28,865 nucleotides of DNA from Euryarchaeota archaeon UBA257 (GTDB lineage Archaea > Thermoplasmatota > Poseidoniia > Poseidoniales > Thalassarchaeaceae). The notes under the pieces were generated by a model, which was not told where the DNA came from, made no database searches, and saw nothing but the letters and a program-made list of their open reading frames with translations. The DNA lies in contig DAJO01000012.1 in NCBI GenBank assembly GCA_002498985.1, forward strand, positions 1-28,865. The letters run 5' to 3'. The position numbers were made by a program, and so were the translations under genes. Positions 7,203-15,127 of this stretch are shown here, piece by piece; within the stretch, counting starts at the first letter, position 1, and every line of letters begins with the position of its first letter.

Positions 7203-8234
7203 ATGGCTAGTGGGAGTTATGTGCTGAAAGCGACTGTAAGGCAGTTGAACAACAAAGATGTTCGATTGAGGAGAAGGGCAGTAAGGAAGTTATTCGAACT
7301 TGATGACCCAACTGCAATAGATGCTTTCATTCCTTTACTGAAAGACCCTGATGAATGGTTTAGAGGAAAGGCGCTAATGGCTATACAAAGATGGGCCTCA
7401 ATGAAAGACCTAGATTTAGCAGAAGAGCTTTCCGACTCAGAAAAATCTGAAGAAAGGATTTTGGCTTGTAGAATCGCACCTAAAGTTGGGAAATCAAGTG
7501 AGAGAATACTAAAAAAAATGTTGGATGATGAGGATAATCTAGTCAAACAAAATGCTTGGAAAAATATTCTTAATTTAAATGATGATTATGTTGAAGAGGC
7601 GATAAAGAACGTGGATGTAGGTATTCGAGTATTAGCTGTAGAGAAATTACAATTAATGAGCGAGATTGATAATGATTTTATGAAAAAAATCTTTGATGAT
7701 GAATCAAGTAGAATAAGGAAAAAAGCAATTAATCTATTAAAATCCAAACCTGAATTATACTCTTCAGGAGAATTTGATAAGGTAATAGTTAAGATCGCAG
7801 AGAATGATAGTAATATCCAAATTGATGCATTAATAATGCTAATAGAATCAGGACAGAGGAATGAATTATTTAGTCAAAAGATACCTTTGTGGTTAGAAAA
7901 TGATGATCCTAAAATGATTAAATTAATAGTAGAATCAATAGAAAATAAAGATTGGAGAGAAATTGATTGGCTGATTAATATAATCATGAGTTCGTCTAAT
8001 GATAAATTGATTTCTAGAATCTTGAGGAGGAAAAAATCAATTGAGGCAGATAAATATAGGAAAGAAATTCTTCTTGATGGAGATAGAAACGCGATAGTAA
8101 GATCAAGAATTATAGAAGACTTATTCGGAAAAAAACAGGATGAGGAAATAACAAAAATTATCCAGGATTTGGAAAATAATCAAAATGAATCAATTTCTGA
8201 AACTGCCAAGATGTACAGGAAAAGTATCTCCTGA
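7203..8234 (+). CDS. HEAT-repeat (PBS-lyase-like) protein
   Basis: A 343-residue, all-helical protein with no membrane segment. Successive units of about 30 residues with the pattern D-xx-R-xx-A-xxx-L are visible, for example VRLRRRAVRKLFELDD near residue 20, EWFRGKALMAIQRWA near 51 and SRIRKKAINLLKSK near 168. Such repeats form a curved scaffold for binding other proteins. It follows the PCMT-like gene after 19 bases, and no separate promoter is evident, so the two are probably one operon. The binding partner is unknown. The repeats weaken towards the C-terminus, which is rich in Lys, Glu and Ile. Confidence 0.75.
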   Translation: MASGSYVLKATVRQLNNKDVRLRRRAVRKLFELDDPTAIDAFIPLLKDPDEWFRGKALMAIQRWASMKDLDLAEELSDSEKSEERILACRIAPKVGKSSERILKKMLDDEDNLVKQNAWKNILNLNDDYVEEAIKNVDVGIRVLAVEKLQLMSEIDNDFMKKIFDDESSRIRKKAINLLKSKPELYSSGEFDKVIVKIAENDSNIQIDALIMLIESGQRNELFSQKIPLWLENDDPKMIKLIVESIENKDWREIDWLINIIMSSSNDKLISRILRRKKSIEADKYRKEILLDGDRNAIVRSRIIEDLFGKKQDEEITKIIQDLENNQNESISETAKMYRKSIS

Positions 8235-8241
8235 TTAATCT

Positions 8242-8649
8242 TTAAATTGCTGGAAGCATCAATCTTGAAAGTGGAACTGCTATTGGCGGAAGATGATCAG
8301 ATAGGCGATGTCTGCTGGTTTTAGGAGAGAATAAATCTCCTGATAATGCGGCATCTATTACTTCTTGTTTAGTAACAGAATCTCGGCCACAATTAGGCCA
8401 AACATCTAATTCAATTAAGTCATCTTCTAGATAATCGATAAACACACACGGTACACAACTTAATTCTAGCCTTTTTGCAACATGATATCTATGATGTCCA
8501 TCTAGTATAGTCCCGGTAGACCTATCTAATAACAAGGGCTTCGTATAAGCATTCCATCTATGAGTCATTTTTTCAAGTTGATCTACTTTTTTTGGCAATA
8601 TTTGCTCATGAGGTCTGAGAATCTCTAAAGGGACTAATTCGACCTTCAT
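8242..8649 (-). CDS. ParB/Srx-fold protein, SerK-like
   Basis: A 135-residue protein with a ParB/sulfiredoxin-type fold. Key elements are RPHEQILP at 12-19, the phosphate-binding-type motif LDGHHRYH at 49-56, an SVTKQEVIDAALSG helix at 91-104 and PKTSRH at 109-114. This order recalls the archaeal ADP-dependent free-serine kinase SerK family rather than plasmid ParB, which would have a helix-turn-helix after the first domain. It is shorter than SerK as I remember it, about 240 residues. The function could be serine kinase or another ATPase/phosphotransferase reaction; DNA segregation is unlikely. It converges on the HEAT gene (7-base gap) and is divergent from the CCA-adding enzyme gene. Confidence 0.6.
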   Translation of the reverse strand: MKVELVPLEILRPHEQILPKKVDQLEKMTHRWNAYTKPLLLDRSTGTILDGHHRYHVAKRLELSCVPCVFIDYLEDDLIELDVWPNCGRDSVTKQEVIDAALSGDLFSPKTSRHRLSDHLPPIAVPLSRLMLPAI

Positions 8650-8722
8650 GAAAGTCCGAGAAGCACATTGCTGTTAGTTTTGATGCCGAAGATATGATGT
8701 TTAGTTGCATTTACGGAGATAC

Positions 8723-9946
8723 ATGGTTGACACTAAGCTGTACCTCACTCCAGAGGATAATTTAGTGTTAAATCAACTAAGAAATCATGGTGATGCTTGG
8801 ATTGTGGGCGGATGGGTAAGGGACACATTACTGATGGGAAAATCAAATAATGATCTTGATATTGCTACAACACTTTTGCCAAGTCAAGTAATGGAAATAT
8901 TCCCTAGAACAATACCAGTTGGTGAAGAATATGGAACAGTAATTGTGAGACTAGATGGTGATTCTGATAAAGAATGGGAAGTTACTACCCTACGTAAAGA
9001 TGGGAGTTATGGAGATGGTAGGAGACCGGATAAGGTTTCTTTTAGCACTAACATAAATGATGATCTAGCACGCCGAGATTTTACAATCAATGCAATGGCA
9101 ATTGGTAGAGAAGATGAACTAATAGATATGTTTGGAGGAGAAAAAGATCTACAACAGAATATTATCAGAGCAGTTGGGGATGCTAATGAAAGAATTGCAG
9201 AAGATGGATTAAGAATATTACGAGCTTTCAGATACTTAGACTTGGAAAAGGATAAACTTAGAGTAATGGATTATGAGCTAGAAAATGCAATTCAGAAAAA
9301 TGTTCATATGTTAGAAAAAGTATCGAAAGAGCGTATTACTGATGAAGTTAGAAAAATTTTAGCCAGTAATAATCCGTATGAAATATTTTCTAAAATGCAG
9401 GAATTGGGGGTTTTAAATAAAATCATAGATGGTTTATCCATAGATATTGAGAACTATGGAAACGCAGAACCGATGGTGATTTTTGCTAGGTTCCTCAAAA
9501 ATAATAATTGTGATGGAGATGATTTGTCTAAGATTCTAAAAGAATCACTTAAATTATCGAAAAAAGAAATAAGATGTATTTCATTCCTACATGAAAATAG
9601 AAATTTACAATTTGATAAAAGTATTGAAAGTATTAGAAGATTTCAAGTTTTACTATCTGAAGAACAAAAGCGGATAATTTTGCAATACCATATTGAAGAA
9701 GATGTTGCCAATAAATACTATGAATTAGAAGAAGAAATTAATATGAAACCAATTCTTGATGGGAATAAAATCTTTGAAATTACGGGAATAAAACCGGGCC
9801 CTAAACTTGGTTCACTTAAAGATTGGATATTTAGGATTCAGATTGAAAAGAATATTCATCGTGAAGAGGAAATGATAAAAATTCTAAATGAGATAGACTG
9901 GAATGACTCAGAATACGAGTCATGGCCAAAACTGTCATGGCCTTGA
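8723..9946 (+). CDS. cca: CCA tRNA nucleotidyltransferase, class II (bacterial type)
   Basis: This enzyme adds or repairs the CCA end of tRNA. Motifs of the class II (bacterial/eukaryotic) family follow in order: GGWVRD at 29-34, catalytic DLDIAT at 44-49, the EVTTLRKDGSYGDGRRP stretch at 86-102, ARRDFTINAMA at 116-126, and EDGLRILRAFRY at 160-171, which helps select the base. Archaea normally use the unrelated class I enzyme, so this looks like a gene of bacterial origin, or an added one. Poly(A) polymerase is an alternative within the same family. I chose ATG 8723, which has GGAG at 8715-8718, over a TTG at 8705. The C-terminal half is Lys/Glu-rich and poorly conserved. Confidence 0.87.
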   Translation: MVDTKLYLTPEDNLVLNQLRNHGDAWIVGGWVRDTLLMGKSNNDLDIATTLLPSQVMEIFPRTIPVGEEYGTVIVRLDGDSDKEWEVTTLRKDGSYGDGRRPDKVSFSTNINDDLARRDFTINAMAIGREDELIDMFGGEKDLQQNIIRAVGDANERIAEDGLRILRAFRYLDLEKDKLRVMDYELENAIQKNVHMLEKVSKERITDEVRKILASNNPYEIFSKMQELGVLNKIIDGLSIDIENYGNAEPMVIFARFLKNNNCDGDDLSKILKESLKLSKKEIRCISFLHENRNLQFDKSIESIRRFQVLLSEEQKRIILQYHIEEDVANKYYELEEEINMKPILDGNKIFEITGIKPGPKLGSLKDWIFRIQIEKNIHREEEMIKILNEIDWNDSEYESWPKLSWP

Positions 9947-10456
9947 TTAAAGTTCATTTAGATACTCGATGTACTCATTTTCATCTAAATATTGATCTGC
10001 ATCATAGTCAAATGGTTGCACTATTAAGCACCATCCATCAGCATATGCATCGTCATTAACAAGATCGGGATTATCTTCCACATCACCATTTAATGAAACA
10101 ATCTTACAAGGGAATGGAGCATTTATGAGTAATTTTTCATATTCTGTAGTAATTGTAATCAATAAATCTTCTAGACCTAATTCATCACCACTAGTCATTG
10201 GAGTTGCAGCGTCATCATCTTGTGAAACCTCTCCTTCATCATCATCAGAATCCTCCATTTTAAACTCGGAATCATCTTCAGGTTTTGTTAAAATAACTCT
10301 GATAATATCTCCATATTCAGCCCTTACAAATTCACTCAGACCTATCTTTACCTGAGAGTCATCTTTCTTTTCATCTAATACTTGCAACCATAAATGTTCC
10401 AAAGTATACTTACGCCCTTGAGCTACACTAAATTCGACATAATCGCTATCCGCCAT
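9947..10456 (-). CDS. GcvH-like (glycine cleavage H-fold) protein lacking the lipoyl lysine
   Basis: The 169-residue product starts at ATG 10456; the frame extends further upstream but only across the divergent gene. Hallmarks of H protein are KYTLEHLWL at 16-24, IGLSEFVRAEYGDI at 38-51, INAPFPCKIVSLN at 111-123 and NPDLVNDDAYADGW at 129-142. When the AP and SLN parts are aligned, the usual ESVK lipoylation site falls on TTEY (103-106), so a Tyr replaces the modified Lys. A Lys occurs two positions later. An acidic insertion of about 35 residues (60-95) precedes that region. It is therefore probably not a working H protein of glycine cleavage. Its role is unknown. It is divergent from an acyl-CoA dehydrogenase gene. 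Confidence 0.7.
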   Translation of the reverse strand: MADSDYVEFSVAQGRKYTLEHLWLQVLDEKKDDSQVKIGLSEFVRAEYGDIIRVILTKPEDDSEFKMEDSDDDEGEVSQDDDAATPMTSGDELGLEDLLITITTEYEKLLINAPFPCKIVSLNGDVEDNPDLVNDDAYADGWCLIVQPFDYDADQYLDENEYIEYLNEL

Positions 10457-10577
10457 ACTAATTCTCGACCTGCGCCCAACTGACAACCGTTTTGAATTGT
10501 TCGATTCGAAGAAGTTGTTACATTTCTCATTACGAGACATTAACAACACCATTCTCTTCGCATGGTCTGGTGAGATA

Positions 10578-11750
10578 ATGGAGTTCATGGAAACAGAAGA
10601 ACAAAGTATGATTCGAGAGATGGTTCGTAGCTTTGCTGAAGAGGTGTTAGCACCTACTTGTTTAGAGAGAGATAGGGCTGCAAAACCACCTCTAGATGAG
10701 TGGCAAAAATTTTGTGAATATGGCTTGCAGGGCATCACTATTCCAGAAAAATATGGGGGTAGCCCGGTAGATGATATATCAGAGTCAATTATCATTGAAG
10801 AATTAGCAAGAGTAGACCCTTCGTTTGCGGTAATGTATTGTGTTCATGTTGGGCTGTGTGCTAAAACAATAGAGATACATGGAAACGAGGAACAAAAACA
10901 AAAATATCTCACAAGACTTGCTGGAAATGAAATCGGAGCATATTCTCTTTCCGAGGCAGGAGCCGGGACGGATGCAGCCGCCATGGTTTGTAAAGCCAAG
11001 AAGTCGGATGATGGCAAATATTTCATTCTCAATGGAGAAAAAATGTGGGTGACAAATGGGAAGAGTGCGGATATTTACGTACTATTTGCTAAAGATGTTG
11101 ATCACCCAGATTTTGGTGTAAAAAAACATGGAGGAACTACCGCATTTATTATCGATTCATCGATGGAAGGATTCAGTGTTGGCAAGAAAGAAGAGAAATT
11201 AGGTATTAGATCTTCAGATACGTGTGTATTACTTCTTGAAAATTGCAAAGTTCCTATTGAAAATATCTTGAAAGGAGTAGGTGAAGGTTTTCCTATCGCA
11301 ATGAATGCACTAGATAATTCTAGAATTGGGATTGCCGCGCAAGCGCTGGGAATTGCCCAAGGGGCTTTTGAATCTGCATTGAATTATTCTCATGAAAGGC
11401 AGTCATTTGGCAAACCAATTGCACATCATCAAAGTATTGGAAATTATCTTGCAGATATGGCAACACAAATTGAAGCCGCTAGAATGATGGTTTACAAAGC
11501 AGCATGGGCCAAACAAAGACATTACGAAGACGGAGGGAAAAGACACACCAAGGAAGCAAGTATGGCTAAACTATTCGCAGGAGATACAGCAATGTGGGTA
11601 TCAGAAAGGGCGGTGCAAATACTTGGAGGATATGGGTATACTACTGATTTCCCAGTTGAAAGATTCTTCAGAGACGCAAAAATAACACAAATATATGAAG
11701 GAACACAAGAAGTTCAACGAATTGTCATTAATAGAGCAATCAAACCTTGA
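10578..11750 (+). CDS. Acyl-CoA dehydrogenase
   Basis: A 390-residue FAD enzyme that introduces the 2,3 double bond in acyl-CoA and passes electrons to ETF. It has the two family signatures: YSLSEAGAGTDAA at 122-134 and QILGGYGYTTDFPVERFFRD at 347-366. The FAD-contact segments GEKMWVTNG (153-161) and ERQSFGKPI (273-281) are present. The predicted catalytic base is Glu374 in IYEGTQEVQR, the position used by short- and medium-chain and butyryl-CoA enzymes. Chain-length preference cannot be assigned. I prefer ATG 10578 over an upstream in-frame TTG at 10497. The gene is divergent from the GcvH-like gene and abuts the convergent HMG-CoA synthase gene. ETF genes lie about 6 kb further on. Confidence 0.92.
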   Translation: MEFMETEEQSMIREMVRSFAEEVLAPTCLERDRAAKPPLDEWQKFCEYGLQGITIPEKYGGSPVDDISESIIIEELARVDPSFAVMYCVHVGLCAKTIEIHGNEEQKQKYLTRLAGNEIGAYSLSEAGAGTDAAAMVCKAKKSDDGKYFILNGEKMWVTNGKSADIYVLFAKDVDHPDFGVKKHGGTTAFIIDSSMEGFSVGKKEEKLGIRSSDTCVLLLENCKVPIENILKGVGEGFPIAMNALDNSRIGIAAQALGIAQGAFESALNYSHERQSFGKPIAHHQSIGNYLADMATQIEAARMMVYKAAWAKQRHYEDGGKRHTKEASMAKLFAGDTAMWVSERAVQILGGYGYTTDFPVERFFRDAKITQIYEGTQEVQRIVINRAIKP

Positions 11751-13304
11751 TTATTCTACCCATGAATATTTCCTTTGACCTTCTAGAACGTCATCTCCCC
11801 CTATAGAGACCAAAGCGAATTCATTTTTCGGAGATAAGATAGATTTCTTAGCGGTACCTCTATGAAGTGACTCATATATTTCTTTGTCAATTGAATGTCT
11901 TTCACCAAGTCTTTCGAATAAATTGAATCGTTCTGCAATTTGTTTCCATTCTGGCTGGATTACGCCTTCGAATACTTTTGCCTTAGCACCTGAACCATAA
12001 CCGCACAAACCAATATGCTCACCAATCATTTCTTCACTTTCCAAATGATCTGATTCAATTGTCGACATTAGAGCTAGGAAAATTGAACCAGTATATTGAT
12101 TTCCAACAAGACTTGAGGCCCTTTGGGCTTTCTCAATTCTAGCATCTACGAAATCTTTGAACATAGAAGTTTTCGATATTAAACGGCGATACTGGTCGTT
12201 TGCTTTCTCAAACTCTTCATAACCTTCAACGGAATCTTCAAAATTTTCAGGTAAAGGCTCTTCTCCAATTTCTTCAATAATCTCATTCCACAATGGTAAA
12301 TGTCTTCTGTCATGTCTGAAAACATCTGGAAACATCCTTTTCCCTTGGAATGCATATGGTAAATGGACAATTATCCTTTTCCATTGTTCAGTCAAAATAT
12401 CATCATTGTCAGGATTATACCTTCCTGAACGTATAGCTTCGATTCTGAAATTGATGAATGCTTGTTTCACTGACTCAGAATAACAACGATTTGAAAATTG
12501 TCCATCGAAAACAGGTGTGTCTTTGTGAATTTTCAGAGTTTTAGATTCAAATAAAATATTATCTTTGAGTGAGGAAATGGGCAAAACATCTAGAATTTTT
12601 TCTACTAAACCCGATTTCCTAGGTTTTTCGCCAGCCTCTTCTGCTAAATCTAAGACATTCTCAACGACTGTTTTCATATCAACCTCTCTTCTAGGTTTGA
12701 AGAAATCATGAACAGGCATTGTTGAAACGCCCCAGTTATCTGGAATTACAATTAATCTAGGGTTATGTCGGATTAGAATTGCTCCTCCTCCGGCGCCTTG
12801 TGTATATTCACCGGATGACTCGAGATCATACTTCGCATTATCTGCGAAAACAACTATTCCAATTCTATCTTGAGACTCTCCACCTCTAGCAACCCAATCT
12901 AAGGTGTTATGCATGGCATCAACCGCACCGATACAAGCAAAAGTCAAATCTACTACGTCACAATGTCTGAAACAGTCTTGTCCGTATTGTTTCTGGTATC
13001 TTTGCTCTAACATATCCATGATGTAAGTAGCAGTTGGTTTAGCACCATCAAGGGCAGATTCCGTACCAAGATAAATTCTCCCAATATTATTTGGATCTAG
13101 GTTGTTTCTATCTATCAATCGTGCACAGGCATTTGCACCCATAGTTGCAGTATCTTCATGCACATCTGGGATTGCCATTGCTTCAAGGCCAAGTCCACGA
13201 TTTAATTTTCCAAAATCTGCACCACGGAATTCAGCAAAGTCCTCCATATCGAAGTATAGTTTAGGGAAATGTATCGCTATATCGTCTATTCCTACCTCTG
13301 TCAT
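11751..13304 (-). CDS. Hydroxymethylglutaryl-CoA synthase, bacterial/eukaryotic style, with large insert
   Basis: HMG-CoA synthase condenses acetoacetyl-CoA and acetyl-CoA in the mevalonate pathway that feeds archaeal lipids. The catalytic triad is visible: Glu82 in LGTESALDGAK, Cys124 in DLTFACIGAVDAM and His314 in IVHLPYAFQGKRM. A late GYGSGAKAKVFEG motif matches the bacterial/eukaryotic family. Residues around Cys124 differ from the usual NACYGGT pattern (FACIGAV). At 517 residues it is longer than bacterial (about 390) and typical archaeal (about 350) enzymes; the extra length lies mainly between Cys124 and His314. Start ATG 13304 is preferred over a TTG at 13334. It converges on the acyl-CoA dehydrogenase gene with no gap. 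Confidence 0.88.
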   Translation of the reverse strand: MTEVGIDDIAIHFPKLYFDMEDFAEFRGADFGKLNRGLGLEAMAIPDVHEDTATMGANACARLIDRNNLDPNNIGRIYLGTESALDGAKPTATYIMDMLEQRYQKQYGQDCFRHCDVVDLTFACIGAVDAMHNTLDWVARGGESQDRIGIVVFADNAKYDLESSGEYTQGAGGGAILIRHNPRLIVIPDNWGVSTMPVHDFFKPRREVDMKTVVENVLDLAEEAGEKPRKSGLVEKILDVLPISSLKDNILFESKTLKIHKDTPVFDGQFSNRCYSESVKQAFINFRIEAIRSGRYNPDNDDILTEQWKRIIVHLPYAFQGKRMFPDVFRHDRRHLPLWNEIIEEIGEEPLPENFEDSVEGYEEFEKANDQYRRLISKTSMFKDFVDARIEKAQRASSLVGNQYTGSIFLALMSTIESDHLESEEMIGEHIGLCGYGSGAKAKVFEGVIQPEWKQIAERFNLFERLGERHSIDKEIYESLHRGTAKKSILSPKNEFALVSIGGDDVLEGQRKYSWVE

Positions 13305-13376
13305 AGCAATCCTTCCAAGTCTCGCGCAAAGCAATAGGGTTATGATATCTACTGTAGAATTAGGTTTAACTCGTCG

Positions 13377-13385
13377 ATTATAAAA
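13377..13385 (-). promoter_or_regulatory. TATA box of the HMG-CoA synthase gene
   Basis: On the minus strand this reads TTTTATAAT, a close match to the archaeal TATA consensus. A transcript would start about 25 bases downstream, near 13352, giving a leader of about 50 bases before ATG 13304. The placement is an inference from sequence. Confidence 0.4.
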
Positions 13386-13389
13386 CGCG

Positions 13390-14505
13390 TTACTGAGAGC
13401 CGGTGATTTTATTCATGTTATCTAATAACTCATTATTACTCGAAAAATGCTCAGAAATAGGGTTCAATACCTCTGCCAATCCTCTAGCTACAGCCATTTT
13501 AGCATCAAAAGGATGTACTTCACCCTTATTTATTGCTGAAATTAGTTCATCAATATTCTCCCATGAGGAAGGTGAACCAAATTCAGGTTTAGGTTCAATA
13601 TTTATTATTCCAATTCGTGGGATAAGAACATAACGAGCTATTTCATAAACTGCGGAATTTTCATTACCTATTTCTAGGAATGCTTTACGTAATTTTTTCT
13701 CTAGTTTCTTTGGGGTATCATGTAGTAATATAGCATTGTTAGGGTCGGATTTAGACATTTTATGATCATAGGAATCCATACGCCCACTAGCTCCTTTTAG
13801 ACCTGATAACATTGGAGTATGAATACAAGTTGCTTTAATCCATTTATTCCTATCTGCAACTTCTCGCATATACATGTGAGCCTTTCTCTGGTCCATTCCA
13901 CCAAGTGCTATATCAATTTCTAATTCGAAGATGTCAGCCGATTGCAAAGCAGGGTAGAAAAATGCTGACAAGTCATGATCAGAAGAATCTTCATCTCTAC
14001 CCATGATACTGAATGTTCTCCTAACTCGAGACAAACTCATATTTTTTGAACATCGTAATACTCTTTCCCAATATTTCCCTGAATCCATCATTTCAGATGC
14101 TCGAATAAATCTCAATTGACCGGGGCCATCTCCTTCTTCAGGGAAATTTAATAGAACTCGGAAAACTTCAGACATATAATCAGCAGCGAGAGAAATTTTT
14201 TCCATATCTCTTGAAAATTTATCATTTACCCATGCGTGCCAATCTGCTAATAACACAGTAACATTGACTTTTTCAGCAAGTAAATTATCGATAGTTTCCG
14301 CTAGGATCATCCAACCAAGATGAGCTTTTCCACTAGGTTCTAAGCCAATATATGCATTCAATTGATTGCTTCCAGAATGGCTACTGCTACCTGAAATTAC
14401 ATTTGCAACATGACCAATACCAACTATCTCTTCACAACCGCCAAACATTCTGTTGATTTTTGAACGCCCTTCATCATCGAGATTTGATAAAGGATCTGAG
14501 TTCAT
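13390..14505 (-). CDS. tyrS: Tyrosyl-tRNA synthetase (archaeal/eukaryotic type)
   Basis: It charges tRNA-Tyr. The class I fold is shown by AYIGLEPSGKAHLGW at 51-65 (HIGH equivalent HLGW) and HKMSKS at 248-253, an exact KMSKS. LLADWHAWVND at 85-95, YPALQSADIF at 184-193 and GGMDQRKAHM at 202-211 match archaeal TyrRS, as does the C-terminal VHPFDAKMAVARGLAEVLNP. The protein has 371 residues, some 50 more than the Methanocaldococcus enzyme, mostly as a Ser- and Gly-rich N-terminal extension. TrpRS is excluded by the GGxDQRK element. The gene follows a small unknown gene on the same strand after 12 bases, so both are likely one operon. Confidence 0.92.
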   Translation of the reverse strand: MNSDPLSNLDDEGRSKINRMFGGCEEIVGIGHVANVISGSSSHSGSNQLNAYIGLEPSGKAHLGWMILAETIDNLLAEKVNVTVLLADWHAWVNDKFSRDMEKISLAADYMSEVFRVLLNFPEEGDGPGQLRFIRASEMMDSGKYWERVLRCSKNMSLSRVRRTFSIMGRDEDSSDHDLSAFFYPALQSADIFELEIDIALGGMDQRKAHMYMREVADRNKWIKATCIHTPMLSGLKGASGRMDSYDHKMSKSDPNNAILLHDTPKKLEKKLRKAFLEIGNENSAVYEIARYVLIPRIGIINIEPKPEFGSPSSWENIDELISAINKGEVHPFDAKMAVARGLAEVLNPISEHFSSNNELLDNMNKITGSQ

Positions 14506-14517
14506 TTAATCACCGAA

Positions 14518-15063
14518 TTATTTGAATAAATTGTTTAGTTTTTCACCACGGCCTGCTGCTCTTGTGTTTTCGCCTTCTTCTAAAGCACTTTCAATTTCAG
14601 CAATTAATGCCTCTGCTTGAGATTTCTTTTCTTCTGAAACATTTGTGGACATTTTCATAAAATGGCGTGCGGAACTAACCGCTGATTTAGCCTTAGATGA
14701 CTTTTTCGCCCATTCCTTTGCTTTATCACCACGCTGCTTTGAGTTATATCCTGTAGCTTCATCAAGAAATTGTGTCCATCTTTTACGACTATCCTGTGCA
14801 ATTTTCATTGCTTCCGGGTCATCGAAATTGGGAGGAGAATTCTTTACGTCTATTACTAAAGCACCAGTATCAGAAAAACTTCCTTTAATGGAAGTCATAA
14901 TATCGTGAGAACCAATAAATGAACCATCATCATTAGCCTCTACATTCTCAAAATATTTACCAGCCAATGCTGCTAAACCACCATCTGCATTAATTTGTTT
15001 CATCAATCCTCGCTTAACGTCGAATCTCTCCATAAGCCTAGCGCGAAGTAATTGCTTATTCAA
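14518..15063 (-). CDS. Small conserved-looking archaeal protein of unknown function (possibly DUF5611-like)
   Basis: A 181-residue soluble protein. Residues 1-115 contain an ERFDVKRG segment near 12-19 and an FLDEATGYNSKQRG segment near 98-111. From memory, these resemble the small archaeal DUF5611 family, which has a KRG start and a TGYTAKQR-like end, but I cannot confirm that. From 115 on, the chain is a Lys/Ala/Ser/Glu-rich helical tail, probably coiled coil, ending in a basic LNNLFK. There is no signal or membrane segment. It sits immediately upstream of tyrS (12-base gap), hinting at co-expression with translation. Its function is unknown. Confidence 0.6.
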   Translation of the reverse strand: MNKQLLRARLMERFDVKRGLMKQINADGGLAALAGKYFENVEANDDGSFIGSHDIMTSIKGSFSDTGALVIDVKNSPPNFDDPEAMKIAQDSRKRWTQFLDEATGYNSKQRGDKAKEWAKKSSKAKSAVSSARHFMKMSTNVSEEKKSQAEALIAEIESALEEGENTRAAGRGEKLNNLFK

Positions 15064-15127
15064 TACTACGAGAGAAAGATAACCGAAGATGAGAAATAAA
15101 CAGGGCTAAACCTACATCCGTTTTCGC

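Noticed and set aside
8242..8649. Chromosome or plasmid partition protein ParB
   Set aside because: There is no helix-turn-helix domain and no ParA partner, and the motif set fits the SerK-type branch better.
10457..10795. N-terminal extension of the GcvH-like frame
   Set aside because: It lies antisense to the well-conserved start of the acyl-CoA dehydrogenase, and the H-protein similarity begins after ATG 10456.
13390..14505. Tryptophanyl-tRNA synthetase
   Set aside because: The GGMDQRKAHM and YIGLEPSGK elements and the C-terminal part match archaeal TyrRS.
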